From the NCBI GenBank assembly GCA_016286445.1, contig JAEESS010000006.1, positions 1-64,000 on the forward strand: a stretch of 64,000 nt of DNA. The letters are read 5' to 3'. Position 1 is the first letter of the stretch, and each line of letters begins with the position of its first letter. Source of the stretch: Bacillota bacterium (lineage in GTDB: Bacteria > Bacillota > Clostridia > Christensenellales > CAG-138). The notes under the pieces were generated by a model. That model did no database searches. It was not told where the DNA came from and was given only the letters and a program-made list of their open reading frames with translations. The position numbers were made by a program, and so were the translations under genes. Shown in pieces: positions 44,123-52,648 of this stretch.

Positions 44123-44157
44123 GAGGATTCCTCCGAAAAACAGTTACATAATACATT

Positions 44158-44186
44158 ATTATATCATTATATGCCGGAAAAAACAA
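44158..44186 (-). promoter_or_regulatory. promoter of trkA-trkH
   Basis: On the minus strand TTGTTT (44186-44181), 17 bases ending in TGA, TATAAT (44163-44158). Confidence 0.7.
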
Positions 44187-44294
44187 GGTTTTCGGGCAAA
44201 TCCTTCCGACCGCCCCGCAAAGGCGCGGACCCGCCGCCGATCCCGCCGCGGGACGATTTACCGGACATTCCGACGTTATTTTACATCTTATGTC
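44187..44294. other. spacer between divergent promoters
   Basis: About 110 bases, G+C rich, without a gene, hairpin-terminator or repeat that I can support. Confidence 0.5.
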
Positions 44295-44323
44295 TTGAAT
44301 GCTGCGAAAAAAAGAGGTATGAT
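44295..44323 (+). promoter_or_regulatory. promoter of the dlt-like operon
   Basis: TTGAAT (44295-44300), 17 bases, TATGAT (44318-44323). A second -10-like TATACAAT follows at once (44324-44331). Confidence 0.6.
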
Positions 44324-44360
44324 ATACAATACGATTTTATCGGATCATGGGGGAACGGGA

Positions 44361-45203
44361 ATGTCTGCGATCGGCTGGTACAACGGCACGCTCGGCGCGC
44401 TTGACGGCATGACGGTGCCGATGAACGACCGCGCCGTGTATTTCGGCGACGGCTGCTATGAGGCGTGCCTTGCATACGGGACGCGCGCGTTTGCGCTGGA
44501 TGCGCATATCGACCGGTTTATGAGAAGCCTTTCGGGGCTTGCGATCCCGTTTCATATGGACCGCGGCGCGCTGAAGGCGGTACTGACGGAATGTCTTCGC
44601 GCGGCAGAAGAGCCCTGCGCCGTGCTCTACTGGCAGGCGTCCCGTGCAACGGCGCGGCGGACGCACGCATTCCCGGAGGGCGGGCAGGAGCCGAACCTTC
44701 TCATCACTGTGACGCCGAAGATCCTTCTGCCGCCGGAGCGAACCCTGAAGCTGATCACAACGGACGACGTTCGCGGCACGATGTGCCACCTGAAGACGCT
44801 GAATCTGATCCCGAACGTGCTCGCAAACGAGCGCGCAAAGGAAGCCGGCGCGGACGAGGCGGTTTTCGTTCGCGACGGGCTGGTGACCGAGGGCTCGCAT
44901 ACGAACATTTTCATCCTCCGGGACGGCGAGCTGTTGACGCATCCGACCGACGAGCGCATCCTTGCGGGCGTGACGCGCGCGATCCTTCTGAACCTTTGCG
45001 AAAAAGTTGGCGTACCGGTTTTGGAGCAGGCGTTTTCAAAGGCAGATCTGTTCGCCGCAGACGAGGTGTTTGTAAGCTCCAGCACGCTCGGCGTGCGGCG
45101 CGCGGCGTCGGTCGACGGCGCGGCGGTCGGCGGCAAAGCCGCGGCGCTGTTTGAACGTCTGCAGCGGGCGTATCAAACGTATTTTGACGGAGAGATGGCA
45201 TGA
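44361..45203 (+). CDS. class IV PLP aminotransferase (D-amino-acid/branched-chain type)
   Basis: 280 residues from ATG 44361; the track start lies upstream of the promoter. Fold-type IV hallmarks: MNDRAVYFGDGCYEACLAYG at the start, the PLP-lysine region CHLKTLNLIPNVLANERAKEAGADEAVFV, and GLVTEGSHTNIFI with the cofactor-binding Glu. The D-alanine aminotransferase and 4-amino-4-deoxychorismate lyase subgroups share these. As the first gene of an operon with a DltA-like enzyme, supply of D-alanine or a similar residue is plausible. The stop overlaps the next start (ATGA). Confidence 0.85.
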   Translation: MSAIGWYNGTLGALDGMTVPMNDRAVYFGDGCYEACLAYGTRAFALDAHIDRFMRSLSGLAIPFHMDRGALKAVLTECLRAAEEPCAVLYWQASRATARRTHAFPEGGQEPNLLITVTPKILLPPERTLKLITTDDVRGTMCHLKTLNLIPNVLANERAKEAGADEAVFVRDGLVTEGSHTNIFILRDGELLTHPTDERILAGVTRAILLNLCEKVGVPVLEQAFSKADLFAADEVFVSSSTLGVRRAASVDGAAVGGKAAALFERLQRAYQTYFDGEMA

Positions 45204-47257
45204 GCGGGAAAAAGAAGATCCCAAAACAGCAAAAGCGGGAGCATCGGCTGCGGAACATGATCCTTGCGATCGCGCTGCCGGTCCTTGCGCTGCTGATCGC
45301 CGTCTCCTTCGTGCTGCTGAGCGTGTTTTACGGCGCGGTGAGAAGAAGCCTTACGATCGAGCTCGGCAGCGAATCGCCGGAGGCGGCGGCGTTCTTGCGG
45401 CGGGACGGGGGCGAAGCGGCGTATGAGACCGCGCCCGAGCCGGTTTACCGGAAGCCCGACAGCTATCGGCTGAGCATCCGGCATGCGGGACGCACGGTCC
45501 CGGTCGTTTTGCGCGTGCGCGACACGAAAGCGCCGACGGCAGACGCGCAGGAACAGACCGTTGCGCTGGGGACCTCTCTCTCGCCGGACAGTCTGATCGA
45601 AAATCTGAAGGACGCGGGTCTCGTCCGGATCACGTTTGAACAGGCGCCGGACTGCTCCGCGATCGGCGATTACGAGGCGGTCGTGCTGTTGGAGGACGAA
45701 AGCGGAAACCGGTCCCGCGTGACCGTTCCGGTGCATGTGCGCATGGCTTTGGACGAGCTTGTTCTGGAAGCGGGTTCGCCTGCGCCGACCGAGGACGAGC
45801 TGCTGCTTTCGGCATACGGCGACGTGCGGATCACGCCGATCACCGAGGAGATGATGCGGACGCCGGGGACCTACACGCTTGAGATCACGGCGGACGGAAC
45901 GAGATCCGAAACGCGGCTTGTCGTACGGGACACGGTCCCGCCGACGGGCAGGGGGATCACGCAGATCCTCGCGCCGGGCGATGCGGTCCGACCGGATATG
46001 TTCGTGACCGATGTGTATGACGAAACGGCGGTTGCGGTGACGTTTGCCGCGCCTCCGGATTTGGACAGTCTGGAGCCGCAGACGGTCGCGCTGGAGCTTC
46101 GGGACCGCGGCGGCAACGTCGCGACGGTGTATGCGACGCTGCTGTTTACAAACGCGGCGCCGAAGGTGATCGAAGCGCGGCATATGGGCGTTTCCGTGAG
46201 GGAGCTTTTGGAGGAGGGGACCTATACGGAGGCGTCGCTCGACATGCAGTTTATCCCGGACGACGTCGGACAGCATGTGATCGCGGTTACGGTCGACGGT
46301 GTGCGGAACATCGCGCTGATCGAGGTGCGGGACACGACGCCGCCCCTGATCACGGTCAAGCGGTCGCAGTGGTATCTTGGCACGCCGATCGCCGCGGACG
46401 GGCTTGCGGATACGGAGGACGTAACCGAGGCGTCACTCGAATACCTCCGGGAACCGGACTGGAACCGGGAAACGCAGCAGGTCACGTTCGTTTCGGTCGA
46501 TACGAGCGGCAACCGCGCCGAAGAGACGATCACGCTGACACTGACGCAGGACGTCGAGCCGCCGGAGCTGTACGGCGTGCGCGATCTTTACGGCTATGTG
46601 GATGAACCGGTGGCGTACCTTTCGGACGTCTTTGCGTGGGACGATTGTGACGGCGACGTCGAGGTCACGGTCGACGCGTCGGCGGTGGACGGCTCGCGCA
46701 TCGGCAGCTATCCCGTGGTGTATTACGCAAAAGACAAGCGCGGCAACACGGCAAGCAGGCAGGCGACGATCCGCATCGTCACGTCCAAGGTCGAGGTGGA
46801 CCGCGCGCAGGAGGTTGCGGATGGGATCATCGCAAAGATCCTGACCGACGACATGACGCTTGCCGAACAGATCGAAGCGATCTACGATTATGTTTTTACA
46901 AAAGTGCATTACGTTGCGACCTCGAACAAGCAGGACTGGCGCAGCGAGGCGGTGCGCGGGCTGACGACCGGCAGGGGCGACTGCTTCACGTCCTATGCGG
47001 CGGCAAGGCTGCTGCTCGAACAGACGGACGCTGAAATCAAAAGCGTACAGCGTTCCGGTGACAATACGCATCACTACTGGCTGCTGGTCAACATCGGCAC
47101 GGGCTGGTATCACTTTGACGCCTGCAGCGCATGGACCGGCAAATACCGCTGCTTCATGTGGACCGACGCCGAGACGCGCAGCCACAGCAGGAGCTACTGG
47201 AACTATGACCCGTCGCTGTACCCGCCGGTCGCGACGAAGCCCTACAAGGGAAAATGA
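45200..47257 (+). CDS. membrane-anchored protein with Ig-like repeats and transglutaminase-like domain
   Basis: 685 residues. A basic cytoplasmic end and one helix (NMILAIALPVLALLIAVSFVLLSVF) anchor it; then about five immunoglobulin-like units, each ending around the motif VRDTKAP, VRDTVPP or VRDTTPP; then a transglutaminase-like domain from about 540. The catalytic triad is Cys in TTGRGDCFTSYAAA (about 595), His in DNTHHYWLLVN and Asp in GWYHFDACSAW. Outside the cell it may cross-link or cleave surface peptides. It is coupled to the aminotransferase by overlapping stop and start codons, and precedes the adenylation gene. Confidence 0.85.
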   Translation: MSGKKKIPKQQKREHRLRNMILAIALPVLALLIAVSFVLLSVFYGAVRRSLTIELGSESPEAAAFLRRDGGEAAYETAPEPVYRKPDSYRLSIRHAGRTVPVVLRVRDTKAPTADAQEQTVALGTSLSPDSLIENLKDAGLVRITFEQAPDCSAIGDYEAVVLLEDESGNRSRVTVPVHVRMALDELVLEAGSPAPTEDELLLSAYGDVRITPITEEMMRTPGTYTLEITADGTRSETRLVVRDTVPPTGRGITQILAPGDAVRPDMFVTDVYDETAVAVTFAAPPDLDSLEPQTVALELRDRGGNVATVYATLLFTNAAPKVIEARHMGVSVRELLEEGTYTEASLDMQFIPDDVGQHVIAVTVDGVRNIALIEVRDTTPPLITVKRSQWYLGTPIAADGLADTEDVTEASLEYLREPDWNRETQQVTFVSVDTSGNRAEETITLTLTQDVEPPELYGVRDLYGYVDEPVAYLSDVFAWDDCDGDVEVTVDASAVDGSRIGSYPVVYYAKDKRGNTASRQATIRIVTSKVEVDRAQEVADGIIAKILTDDMTLAEQIEAIYDYVFTKVHYVATSNKQDWRSEAVRGLTTGRGDCFTSYAAARLLLEQTDAEIKSVQRSGDNTHHYWLLVNIGTGWYHFDACSAWTGKYRCFMWTDAETRSHSRSYWNYDPSLYPPVATKPYKGK

Positions 47258-47277
47258 AGAAATGAAGGAATGAAGGA

Positions 47278-48768
47278 ATGAAGTCGGCGACAGAGCTTTT
47301 GCGCATACAGGCAGAAACACGCCCGGACCGGGCGATGTTCACGGACGAAACGGAAACGCTGACGTTTGCGGACGTTGAAGCGCGCTCCGACCGCATCGGT
47401 TCGGCGCTATTGCGCCGCGGCGCGGACGCTGAACCGGTCCTTGTGTTTATGAAACGGAGCGGGGCGATGATCGCGGCGTTTTTCGGCGTGTGGAAGGCGA
47501 ACTGCTTCTATGTGCCGGTCGACGCCGAAATGGGCGAAAGCCGTATCCGCTCGATCCTCGACCGCGTCCGGCCGCGCTTTGCGATTCGGGACGAAAGCGC
47601 TGAGGAACTGCTTTCCGCCTGCGGCTTTTCGGGCGAAGCGCTCGACGCAGGCGCGATCCTTTCGGAGCCTGCCGAGCCCGAAGCGCTCGAAGCCGCGGCA
47701 AAGCGGCAGCTCGATTCCGATCCCGCGTATCTCGTGTTCACAAGCGGGTCTACCGGCGCGCCGAAGGGCGTCGTGGGCGTACACCGCGCGGTGCTCGATT
47801 ATGCCGAACAGATCACAAAGACGCTGCGTGCCGATGAGACCGACGTGTTCGGCATGCAGGCGCCGCTGTATGTGGACGCCTGTCTTAAGGAGATCCTGTC
47901 CGCGCTGAAATGCGGATCGGGCGTCGTGCTCGTGCCGAAACGGCTGTTTATGACCCCGGTCCCGCTGGTGGAATACCTGAACGCGCATCGTGTCACGGCG
48001 CTCTGCTGGGTCGTGCCCGCGCTGACGCTGATCTCGGCGCTGCATACGTTCGACGCAATCGTGCCGCAATACCTTAAAACCGTCGCGTTCGGCAGCGAGG
48101 TCATGCCGCCGAAGCAGCTTCAGATCTGGCGGGAGCATGTTAAGGCGCGCTATCTCAATCTGTACGGACCGACCGAATGCACCGGCATGTCGTGCTTCTA
48201 TGAGGTCGACCGCGACTTTAAACCCGGCGAGCGCATCCCGATCGGACGCGCGTTCGACAACACCGAGATCTTTCTCCTCGACGAGACCGGACGCCGGGCG
48301 GACGAGGGTGAAATGTACATTCGCGGCACGGCGGTATGCCATGGCTACTACCGCGATCCGGAGCGCACGGCAAAGGCGTTCGTGCCAAATCCGTTGAATC
48401 CGGATTATCCCGAAACGGTTTACAGAACCGGCGATCTCGGACGGATCAACGATCGCGGCGAGCTGGAGTTTTTGGGCAGGAAGGACGATCAGATCAAGCA
48501 CATGGGGCACCGCATCGAGCTCGGCGAGCTCGAAGCCGCGGCAAAAACGGTCGACGGCGTGGACGCCGCATGCGCGGTGTTCGACCGCGAAAAAAGCCTT
48601 TTGGGGCTTGTCTATACCGGAACGATCGAAAAAGCGACGCTGCTTTCGGCGCTTAAAGCAAAGCTTCCCGAATACCTGCTGCCGAAGCGCACGGCAAAGG
48701 TTTTGAGCCTGCCGCTGACCGAAAACGGCAAGACCGACCGCAGGGCGGCGGCGACGCTGATCAAATGA
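47278..48768 (+). CDS. DltA-like amino-acid adenylation enzyme
   Basis: 496 residues of the ANL superfamily. Core motifs: LVFTSGSTGAPKGVVGVHRA (A3, phosphate loop), YLNLYGPTECTGMSCFYEVD (A5), YRTGDLGRINDRGELEFLGRKDDQIKHMGHRIELGELE (A7-A8) and the terminal Lys in LPLTENGKTDRRA (A10). Activates an amino acid as adenylate and loads it on a carrier protein. The A5 region reads GPTECTGMSC, unlike the GPTEATVA of known D-alanine ligases, so the substrate may not be D-alanine. Ribosome site GAAATGAAGGAATGAAGGAATG is unusual (repeat of AATGAAGG), so the start has two nearby options. Confidence 0.85.
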   Translation: MKSATELLRIQAETRPDRAMFTDETETLTFADVEARSDRIGSALLRRGADAEPVLVFMKRSGAMIAAFFGVWKANCFYVPVDAEMGESRIRSILDRVRPRFAIRDESAEELLSACGFSGEALDAGAILSEPAEPEALEAAAKRQLDSDPAYLVFTSGSTGAPKGVVGVHRAVLDYAEQITKTLRADETDVFGMQAPLYVDACLKEILSALKCGSGVVLVPKRLFMTPVPLVEYLNAHRVTALCWVVPALTLISALHTFDAIVPQYLKTVAFGSEVMPPKQLQIWREHVKARYLNLYGPTECTGMSCFYEVDRDFKPGERIPIGRAFDNTEIFLLDETGRRADEGEMYIRGTAVCHGYYRDPERTAKAFVPNPLNPDYPETVYRTGDLGRINDRGELEFLGRKDDQIKHMGHRIELGELEAAAKTVDGVDAACAVFDREKSLLGLVYTGTIEKATLLSALKAKLPEYLLPKRTAKVLSLPLTENGKTDRRAAATLIK

Positions 48769-48844
48769 AGGGATGAAGAATGAAGGAATGAGGGAGGAAG
48801 ATCCTCCGGAACGTCCGGATCCACTTGACACAACAGGAGAGAAT

Positions 48845-49078
48845 ATGGAACGACTTTTGGACATTTTGCGGGAGCTGCATCCCGAAACGGACTTTGAGAA
48901 CGAAACGCGGCTCGTCGACGGCGGGATCCTCGCCTCGTTCGACATCGTCATGCTGATCACGCGGATCGAGGAGGAGTTTGACGTCGTGATCCCGGCAAAG
49001 GACATCGTGCCGGAGCACTTCAATTCCGCAAAGGCGCTCTTCGCGCTGATCACAAGGATCGCGGAGCAGGACGACTGA
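48845..49078 (+). CDS. acyl carrier protein (DltC-like)
   Basis: 77 residues from ATG 48845 (AGGAGAGAAT upstream); the track start lies 72 bases earlier. Four-helix carrier fold: MERLLDILRELHPETDF, then the phosphopantetheine Ser in LVDGGILASFDIVMLI (usually DS; here ASF), then EEEFDVVIPAKDIVPEHF. It would carry the activated amino acid from the adenylation enzyme to the membrane acyltransferase. The stop overlaps the MBOAT start (TGATG). Confidence 0.87.
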   Translation: MERLLDILRELHPETDFENETRLVDGGILASFDIVMLITRIEEEFDVVIPAKDIVPEHFNSAKALFALITRIAEQDD

Positions 49079-50655
49079 TGCTGTTCCCGTCGTGGGCATT
49101 TCTTCTGTTTCTGGCGGTACTCGTGCCCGTGTACTATCTGGTGCCGAAACGGATCCAATGGATCGTGCTGCTGCTCGCAAACGCAGTCTTTATCTGCTTT
49201 GCGGGGCTTTTGGGCGCGGTCTTTCTGGTCGTGACGGTGATTACGGTGTACGCGGCGACGCGGGCGTTCGACGCGCTGTTTGCCCGTCAGCGCGAGACGC
49301 TTGCCGCCATGAAGGGGACGCACACGAAGGAGGAGCGAAAGGCGGTACGGCTGCGGTTTGAAAAGAAGCGGCGGCTTGTGTTGATCGCGTGTCTGATCGT
49401 CAATTTCGGGATCTTGTTCGCGCTCAAATACGGCGCGATGCTCGGCAGACTCTCCGCGGGGCTGTTCGGCACGAGGGCGTTCGGGCAGGACCTTGCGCTC
49501 ACGATGGGCATTTCGTTCTACACGTTCTCGACGGTCGGATACCTGCTCGACGTGTACCGCGAATCGATCCTGGCGGAAAAGAATCCGCTGAAGCTTGCGC
49601 TGTTCACCTCGTTCTTCCCGCTTCTCGTACAAGGACCGATCACGCGGTTCGAGACGGTGGGATGGCAGCTTACAAAGCCGCACGCGTTCGACGGAAAGCG
49701 CTTTTTATCCGCATCCTTGCGCATCGCGTGGGGGTACTGGAAAAAGCTGATCGTTGCCGACCGGCTGCTCGTTGCGGTCAAGGCGCTCTGCGCCAGACCC
49801 GACGTGTATCGCGGGGATTTCATCTTCGTCGAGATGCTCCTCTATGCCGCGTGCCTCTATGCGGACTTCACCGGCGGCATCGACATCACGATCGGCGTGG
49901 GCGAGATGCTGGGGATCACGATCGAGGAAAACTTCCGCCGTCCGTACTTTTCCAAGAGCATTTCGGAATACTGGCGGCGCTGGCACATCACGCTCGGCGA
50001 ATGGTTCAAGCGTTACGTCTACTACCCGCTGTCGGTATCGAAGCCGATGCGTGATCTTTCCAAAGCCACGCGGCGCCTCGGCACAGGCATTTCGCGGCGT
50101 GTGCCGGTCTACCTTGCGACGCTGCTCGTGTGGGCACTGACCGGCGCATGGCACGGAAGCAATCTGACGTTCCTCGTCTGGGGGCTTTTGAACGGCGCCG
50201 TGATCCTGCTTTCCGAAGAACTGAAGCCGCTGTACGCGCGGTTCCGCAAGCGCTTCCCGCGGCTCACCGAAAGCGCGTTCTACCGCGGGTTTACCGTGGT
50301 CCGCACGGTGCTGCTGCTGTCGTCGCTGCGCATTCTCGACTGTTACGGCACGGTCAAAGAGGCGTTTTCGTCGTTCTTCTCCATGTTCACGACGTGGAAC
50401 TGGGGCGCGGTGTTCCGGGGCGGCGTACAGTCGCTGGGACTTTCGTATTTCGATTACGCGATCGCGTTCTGCGGCGTGGTCCTGATGTTTGCGCTTTCGA
50501 CGGTGCAGCGGAAGGGCGCGATCCGACCGCGGATTTTGAAACGCGGCGCGGTGTTTTCCGTCTGCGTGCTGCTCGTGCTGATCGGCACGATCCTGCTCTT
50601 CGGACGGTACGGCTTCGGCTTCGACGCCTCGCAGTTCATCTATAACCGGTTCTGA
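49078..50655 (+). CDS. MBOAT-family membrane O-acyltransferase (DltB-like)
   Basis: 525 residues, about eleven helices. MBOAT signatures: FFPLLVQGPITRF, ISEYWRRWHITLGEWFKRYVYYPL and the catalytic His in LTGAWHGSNLTFLVWG. Family members DltB, AlgI and PatA move acyl or aminoacyl groups from a cytosolic carrier to sugars or polymers outside. The gene order adenylation enzyme-carrier-MBOAT-SGNH matches dltA-C-B-D in function, though B and C are swapped relative to the classical order. Confidence 0.9.
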   Translation: MLFPSWAFLLFLAVLVPVYYLVPKRIQWIVLLLANAVFICFAGLLGAVFLVVTVITVYAATRAFDALFARQRETLAAMKGTHTKEERKAVRLRFEKKRRLVLIACLIVNFGILFALKYGAMLGRLSAGLFGTRAFGQDLALTMGISFYTFSTVGYLLDVYRESILAEKNPLKLALFTSFFPLLVQGPITRFETVGWQLTKPHAFDGKRFLSASLRIAWGYWKKLIVADRLLVAVKALCARPDVYRGDFIFVEMLLYAACLYADFTGGIDITIGVGEMLGITIEENFRRPYFSKSISEYWRRWHITLGEWFKRYVYYPLSVSKPMRDLSKATRRLGTGISRRVPVYLATLLVWALTGAWHGSNLTFLVWGLLNGAVILLSEELKPLYARFRKRFPRLTESAFYRGFTVVRTVLLLSSLRILDCYGTVKEAFSSFFSMFTTWNWGAVFRGGVQSLGLSYFDYAIAFCGVVLMFALSTVQRKGAIRPRILKRGAVFSVCVLLVLIGTILLFGRYGFGFDASQFIYNRF

Positions 50656-50657
50656 GT

Positions 50658-51692
50658 ATGAAACGAAAAAGTTTGACCTTCATCGGCATCCTGCTTGCCT
50701 GCATCGTGTTTTTCGGAGCGCTGTACGCGGTCTCGCGCCTCGTCGCGCCGAAATACCGCACTTCGCCGCTCGAAGGGCATCTGACAGGCGAGTATTACGA
50801 TGAGAAGACGACGCACGACGTGCTGTTCATCGGCGACTGCGAGGTGTTCTCGAACTTCTCGCCGGTCACGCTGTACAACGAATACGGGATCACGTCGTTC
50901 ATCCGCGGCAGCGCGCAGCAGCTCGTCTGGCAGTCCTATTCTCTTTTGGAGGACGCGCTTTTGACCGAAACGCCAAAGGTCGTCGTTTTCAACGTGCTGG
51001 CGCTGAAATACGGCGAGCCGCAGTCCGAGGCGTACAACCGCATGACGCTCGACGGCATGCGCTGGGGCGGCGCAAAGGTCCGTGCGATCCGGGCGAGCAT
51101 GACGGAGGGCGAGGACTTTATGAGCTATCTCTTCCCGCTCTTGCGCTATCACGATCGGATCGGAACGCTTTCGCGCGAGGATTTTGCGTACTGGTTCACG
51201 GACGGCGAGCCGGTCTCGTTCAAGGGGTATCTTTTGCGCACGGAAGTCCGTCCCGCGACCGACCTGCCGACGGAGAGCTACGATCCGAAGCTGCCCGAAA
51301 GCAGCATGCAATGGCTCGGGAAGATGGCGGATCTGTGCGAGGAGAAGGGGATCGCGCTCGTGCTTGTGAAGTCGCCGTCGATCTATCCCAAGTGGTATCC
51401 CGAATGGGACGAAACGGTCGCGGCGTTTGCAAAGGCGCGCGGATTGCGTTACGACAACATGATCGCGGAAAACGACGCGATCGGCATCGACATGCAGACC
51501 GACACCTGCGACATGGGACAGCACCTCAATGTATACGGCGCGGAAAAGCTCTCCCGCTTCTACGGCGCGGTGCTGCAAAAGACTTACGATTTGCCGGATC
51601 ATCGCGGCGAAGCGGCGTACGACGCGGATTATGCGGCGCTTACAAACCGGTATGTAACCGAAAAGAATCTGAGAAGATCGGAGGATAACTGA
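50658..51692 (+). CDS. membrane-anchored SGNH-like protein (DltD-like position)
   Basis: 344 residues. Signal anchor TFIGILLACIVFFGALYAVS, then an SGNH-like fold: block I DVLFIGDCEVFSNFSP (GDC in place of GDS), a central VVVFNVLALKYGEP, and the C-terminal QHLNVYGAEKLSRF with the expected His (the Asp is probably the TDTCDMGQH region). It would act outside the membrane with the MBOAT, as DltD does. Starts two bases after the MBOAT stop. The Cys nucleophile position is discussed in the findings. Confidence 0.75.
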   Translation: MKRKSLTFIGILLACIVFFGALYAVSRLVAPKYRTSPLEGHLTGEYYDEKTTHDVLFIGDCEVFSNFSPVTLYNEYGITSFIRGSAQQLVWQSYSLLEDALLTETPKVVVFNVLALKYGEPQSEAYNRMTLDGMRWGGAKVRAIRASMTEGEDFMSYLFPLLRYHDRIGTLSREDFAYWFTDGEPVSFKGYLLRTEVRPATDLPTESYDPKLPESSMQWLGKMADLCEEKGIALVLVKSPSIYPKWYPEWDETVAAFAKARGLRYDNMIAENDAIGIDMQTDTCDMGQHLNVYGAEKLSRFYGAVLQKTYDLPDHRGEAAYDADYAALTNRYVTEKNLRRSEDN

Positions 51693-51693
51693 T

Positions 51694-52212
51694 ATGAAAC
51701 GAACGGCGATCCTGCTTCTTGCGGCATTGCTTCTGTGCGCGATCGGCTGCGGCGGACAGGCGGACGACCCGAACGCGGTGTTCATCGACCCGAACGCGGT
51801 GCGCGGCGGCGAGTACGGCGAACTGTACTTTGAGGCGAACGGCGTGCGCTTCGGGATCTTCGACGAAGCGGCGCCGGTCCTTTCGGCGCTTTCCGAGGAA
51901 AAGAGCAGCTTCACGCGCGAAAGCTGCGCGTTCGACCGACCGGACGTGTTCCACCTCTTCGATTCGTTCGAGATCATGACGAACGAAATCGACGGTGTCG
52001 ACCGCATCACGGCGATCACGATCAAGGACGACCGGGTCAAGATCCCGCAGGGGCTTTATATCGGCATGTCCGAAGCGGACGCCGCGGCGGCGTTTCCCGC
52101 GCTTTCGGACGCCGGCTGGAATCTTGCCGACGGCACGGCGCTGCTGTCCGTTACGATCGCCGACGGCACGGTAAAGGGCATTGTCTACACCCCCTCGATC
52201 ACGGACGACTGA
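51694..52212 (+). CDS. lipoprotein at the end of the dlt-like operon
   Basis: 172 residues. Lipoprotein signal MKRTAILLLAALLLCAIGC, then DPNAVFIDPNAVRGGEYG and a beta-rich domain (RITAITIKDDRVKIPQGLYIGMSEADAAAAFPALSDAG). The YIGMSEADAAAAFP stretch resembles small beta-lactamase-inhibitor-like or SmpA/OmlA-type modules, but I would not name it. It begins directly after the SGNH gene stop, with GGAGGATAACTGAT. A terminator follows. Confidence 0.78.
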   Translation: MKRTAILLLAALLLCAIGCGGQADDPNAVFIDPNAVRGGEYGELYFEANGVRFGIFDEAAPVLSALSEEKSSFTRESCAFDRPDVFHLFDSFEIMTNEIDGVDRITAITIKDDRVKIPQGLYIGMSEADAAAAFPALSDAGWNLADGTALLSVTIADGTVKGIVYTPSITDD

Positions 52213-52295
52213 GATGCGAAGAGCGCGGATGCCGGTCTTGTTTGCGCTGCCGACGCCCGCGCCTTTGGGAACGGACGCGCCGTAAAAGCCAAAGA

Positions 52296-52328
52296 AAAAG
52301 GAGTTGTCCGATGCGGACAGCTCCTTTT
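52296..52328. terminator. terminator of the dlt-like operon and of the Nif11-like gene
   Basis: AAAAGGAGTTGTCCG and CGGACAGCTCCTTTT pair with one G-T over a three-base loop; T/A runs on both sides. Confidence 0.88.
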
Positions 52329-52339
52329 GCATGTTTCGC

Positions 52340-52537
52340 TTACTTGATGAAGCCGAGCTGCTTTGCCTGCTCGATGTACTTCGGCATGTCGGTCAGGGAA
52401 ACCTGAACGTCATGCTTTTTTGCAAAGGTGAGGAACTCCTGGATCGAGACCTTGCCGTCGGCAAGGATCGCCGCGACCTCGTCCTGAAGCGCTTTGTCGG
52501 TCTGATACTGCTGGACCAATTCTTCTACGGTTGCCAT
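52340..52537 (-). CDS. small helical protein with weak Nif11-leader resemblance
   Basis: 65 residues: MATVEELVQQYQTDKALQDEVAAILADGKVSIQEFLTFAKKHDVQVSLTDMPKYIEQAKQLGFIK. Length, the start (VEELVQQYQTDKAL) and the FAKKHDVQVSL segment recall Nif11-type leader peptides of natural-product precursors, but there is no double-glycine site or core peptide after it. AAGGAGGAAACATT precedes the ATG. Strong promoter of its own. Function unknown. Confidence 0.7.
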   Translation of the reverse strand: MATVEELVQQYQTDKALQDEVAAILADGKVSIQEFLTFAKKHDVQVSLTDMPKYIEQAKQLGFIK

Positions 52538-52567
52538 AATGTTTCCTCCTTGTTTTTATATATAATT

Positions 52568-52596
52568 ATTATAACACACCTTTCCGCAAATTGCAA
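52568..52596 (-). promoter_or_regulatory. promoter of the Nif11-like gene
   Basis: On the minus strand TTGCAA (52596-52591), 17 bases ending in TGT, TATAAT (52573-52568). The -35 hexamer is palindromic and is shared with the plus-strand promoter at 52591-52619. Confidence 0.8.
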
Positions 52597-52619
52597 ATGC
52601 AATTCAAACGTGCTATACT
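52591..52619 (+). promoter_or_regulatory. promoter of the 52649 gene
   Basis: TTGCAA (52591-52596), 17 bases ending in TGC, TATACT (52614-52619). It shares its -35 hexamer with the minus-strand promoter. Confidence 0.78.
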
Positions 52620-52648
52620 GAACAAAGAAACCGAAGGAGGGAACGACC

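Noticed and set aside
47407-49683. 758-residue minus-strand ORF
   Set aside because: Shadow of the adenylation, carrier and MBOAT genes; Arg-rich random composition.
52214-52285. 23-codon ORF after the 51694 lipoprotein (MRRARMPVLFALPTPAP)
   Set aside because: No ribosome site of its own and no conserved feature; it lies in the short 3' spacer before the terminator.
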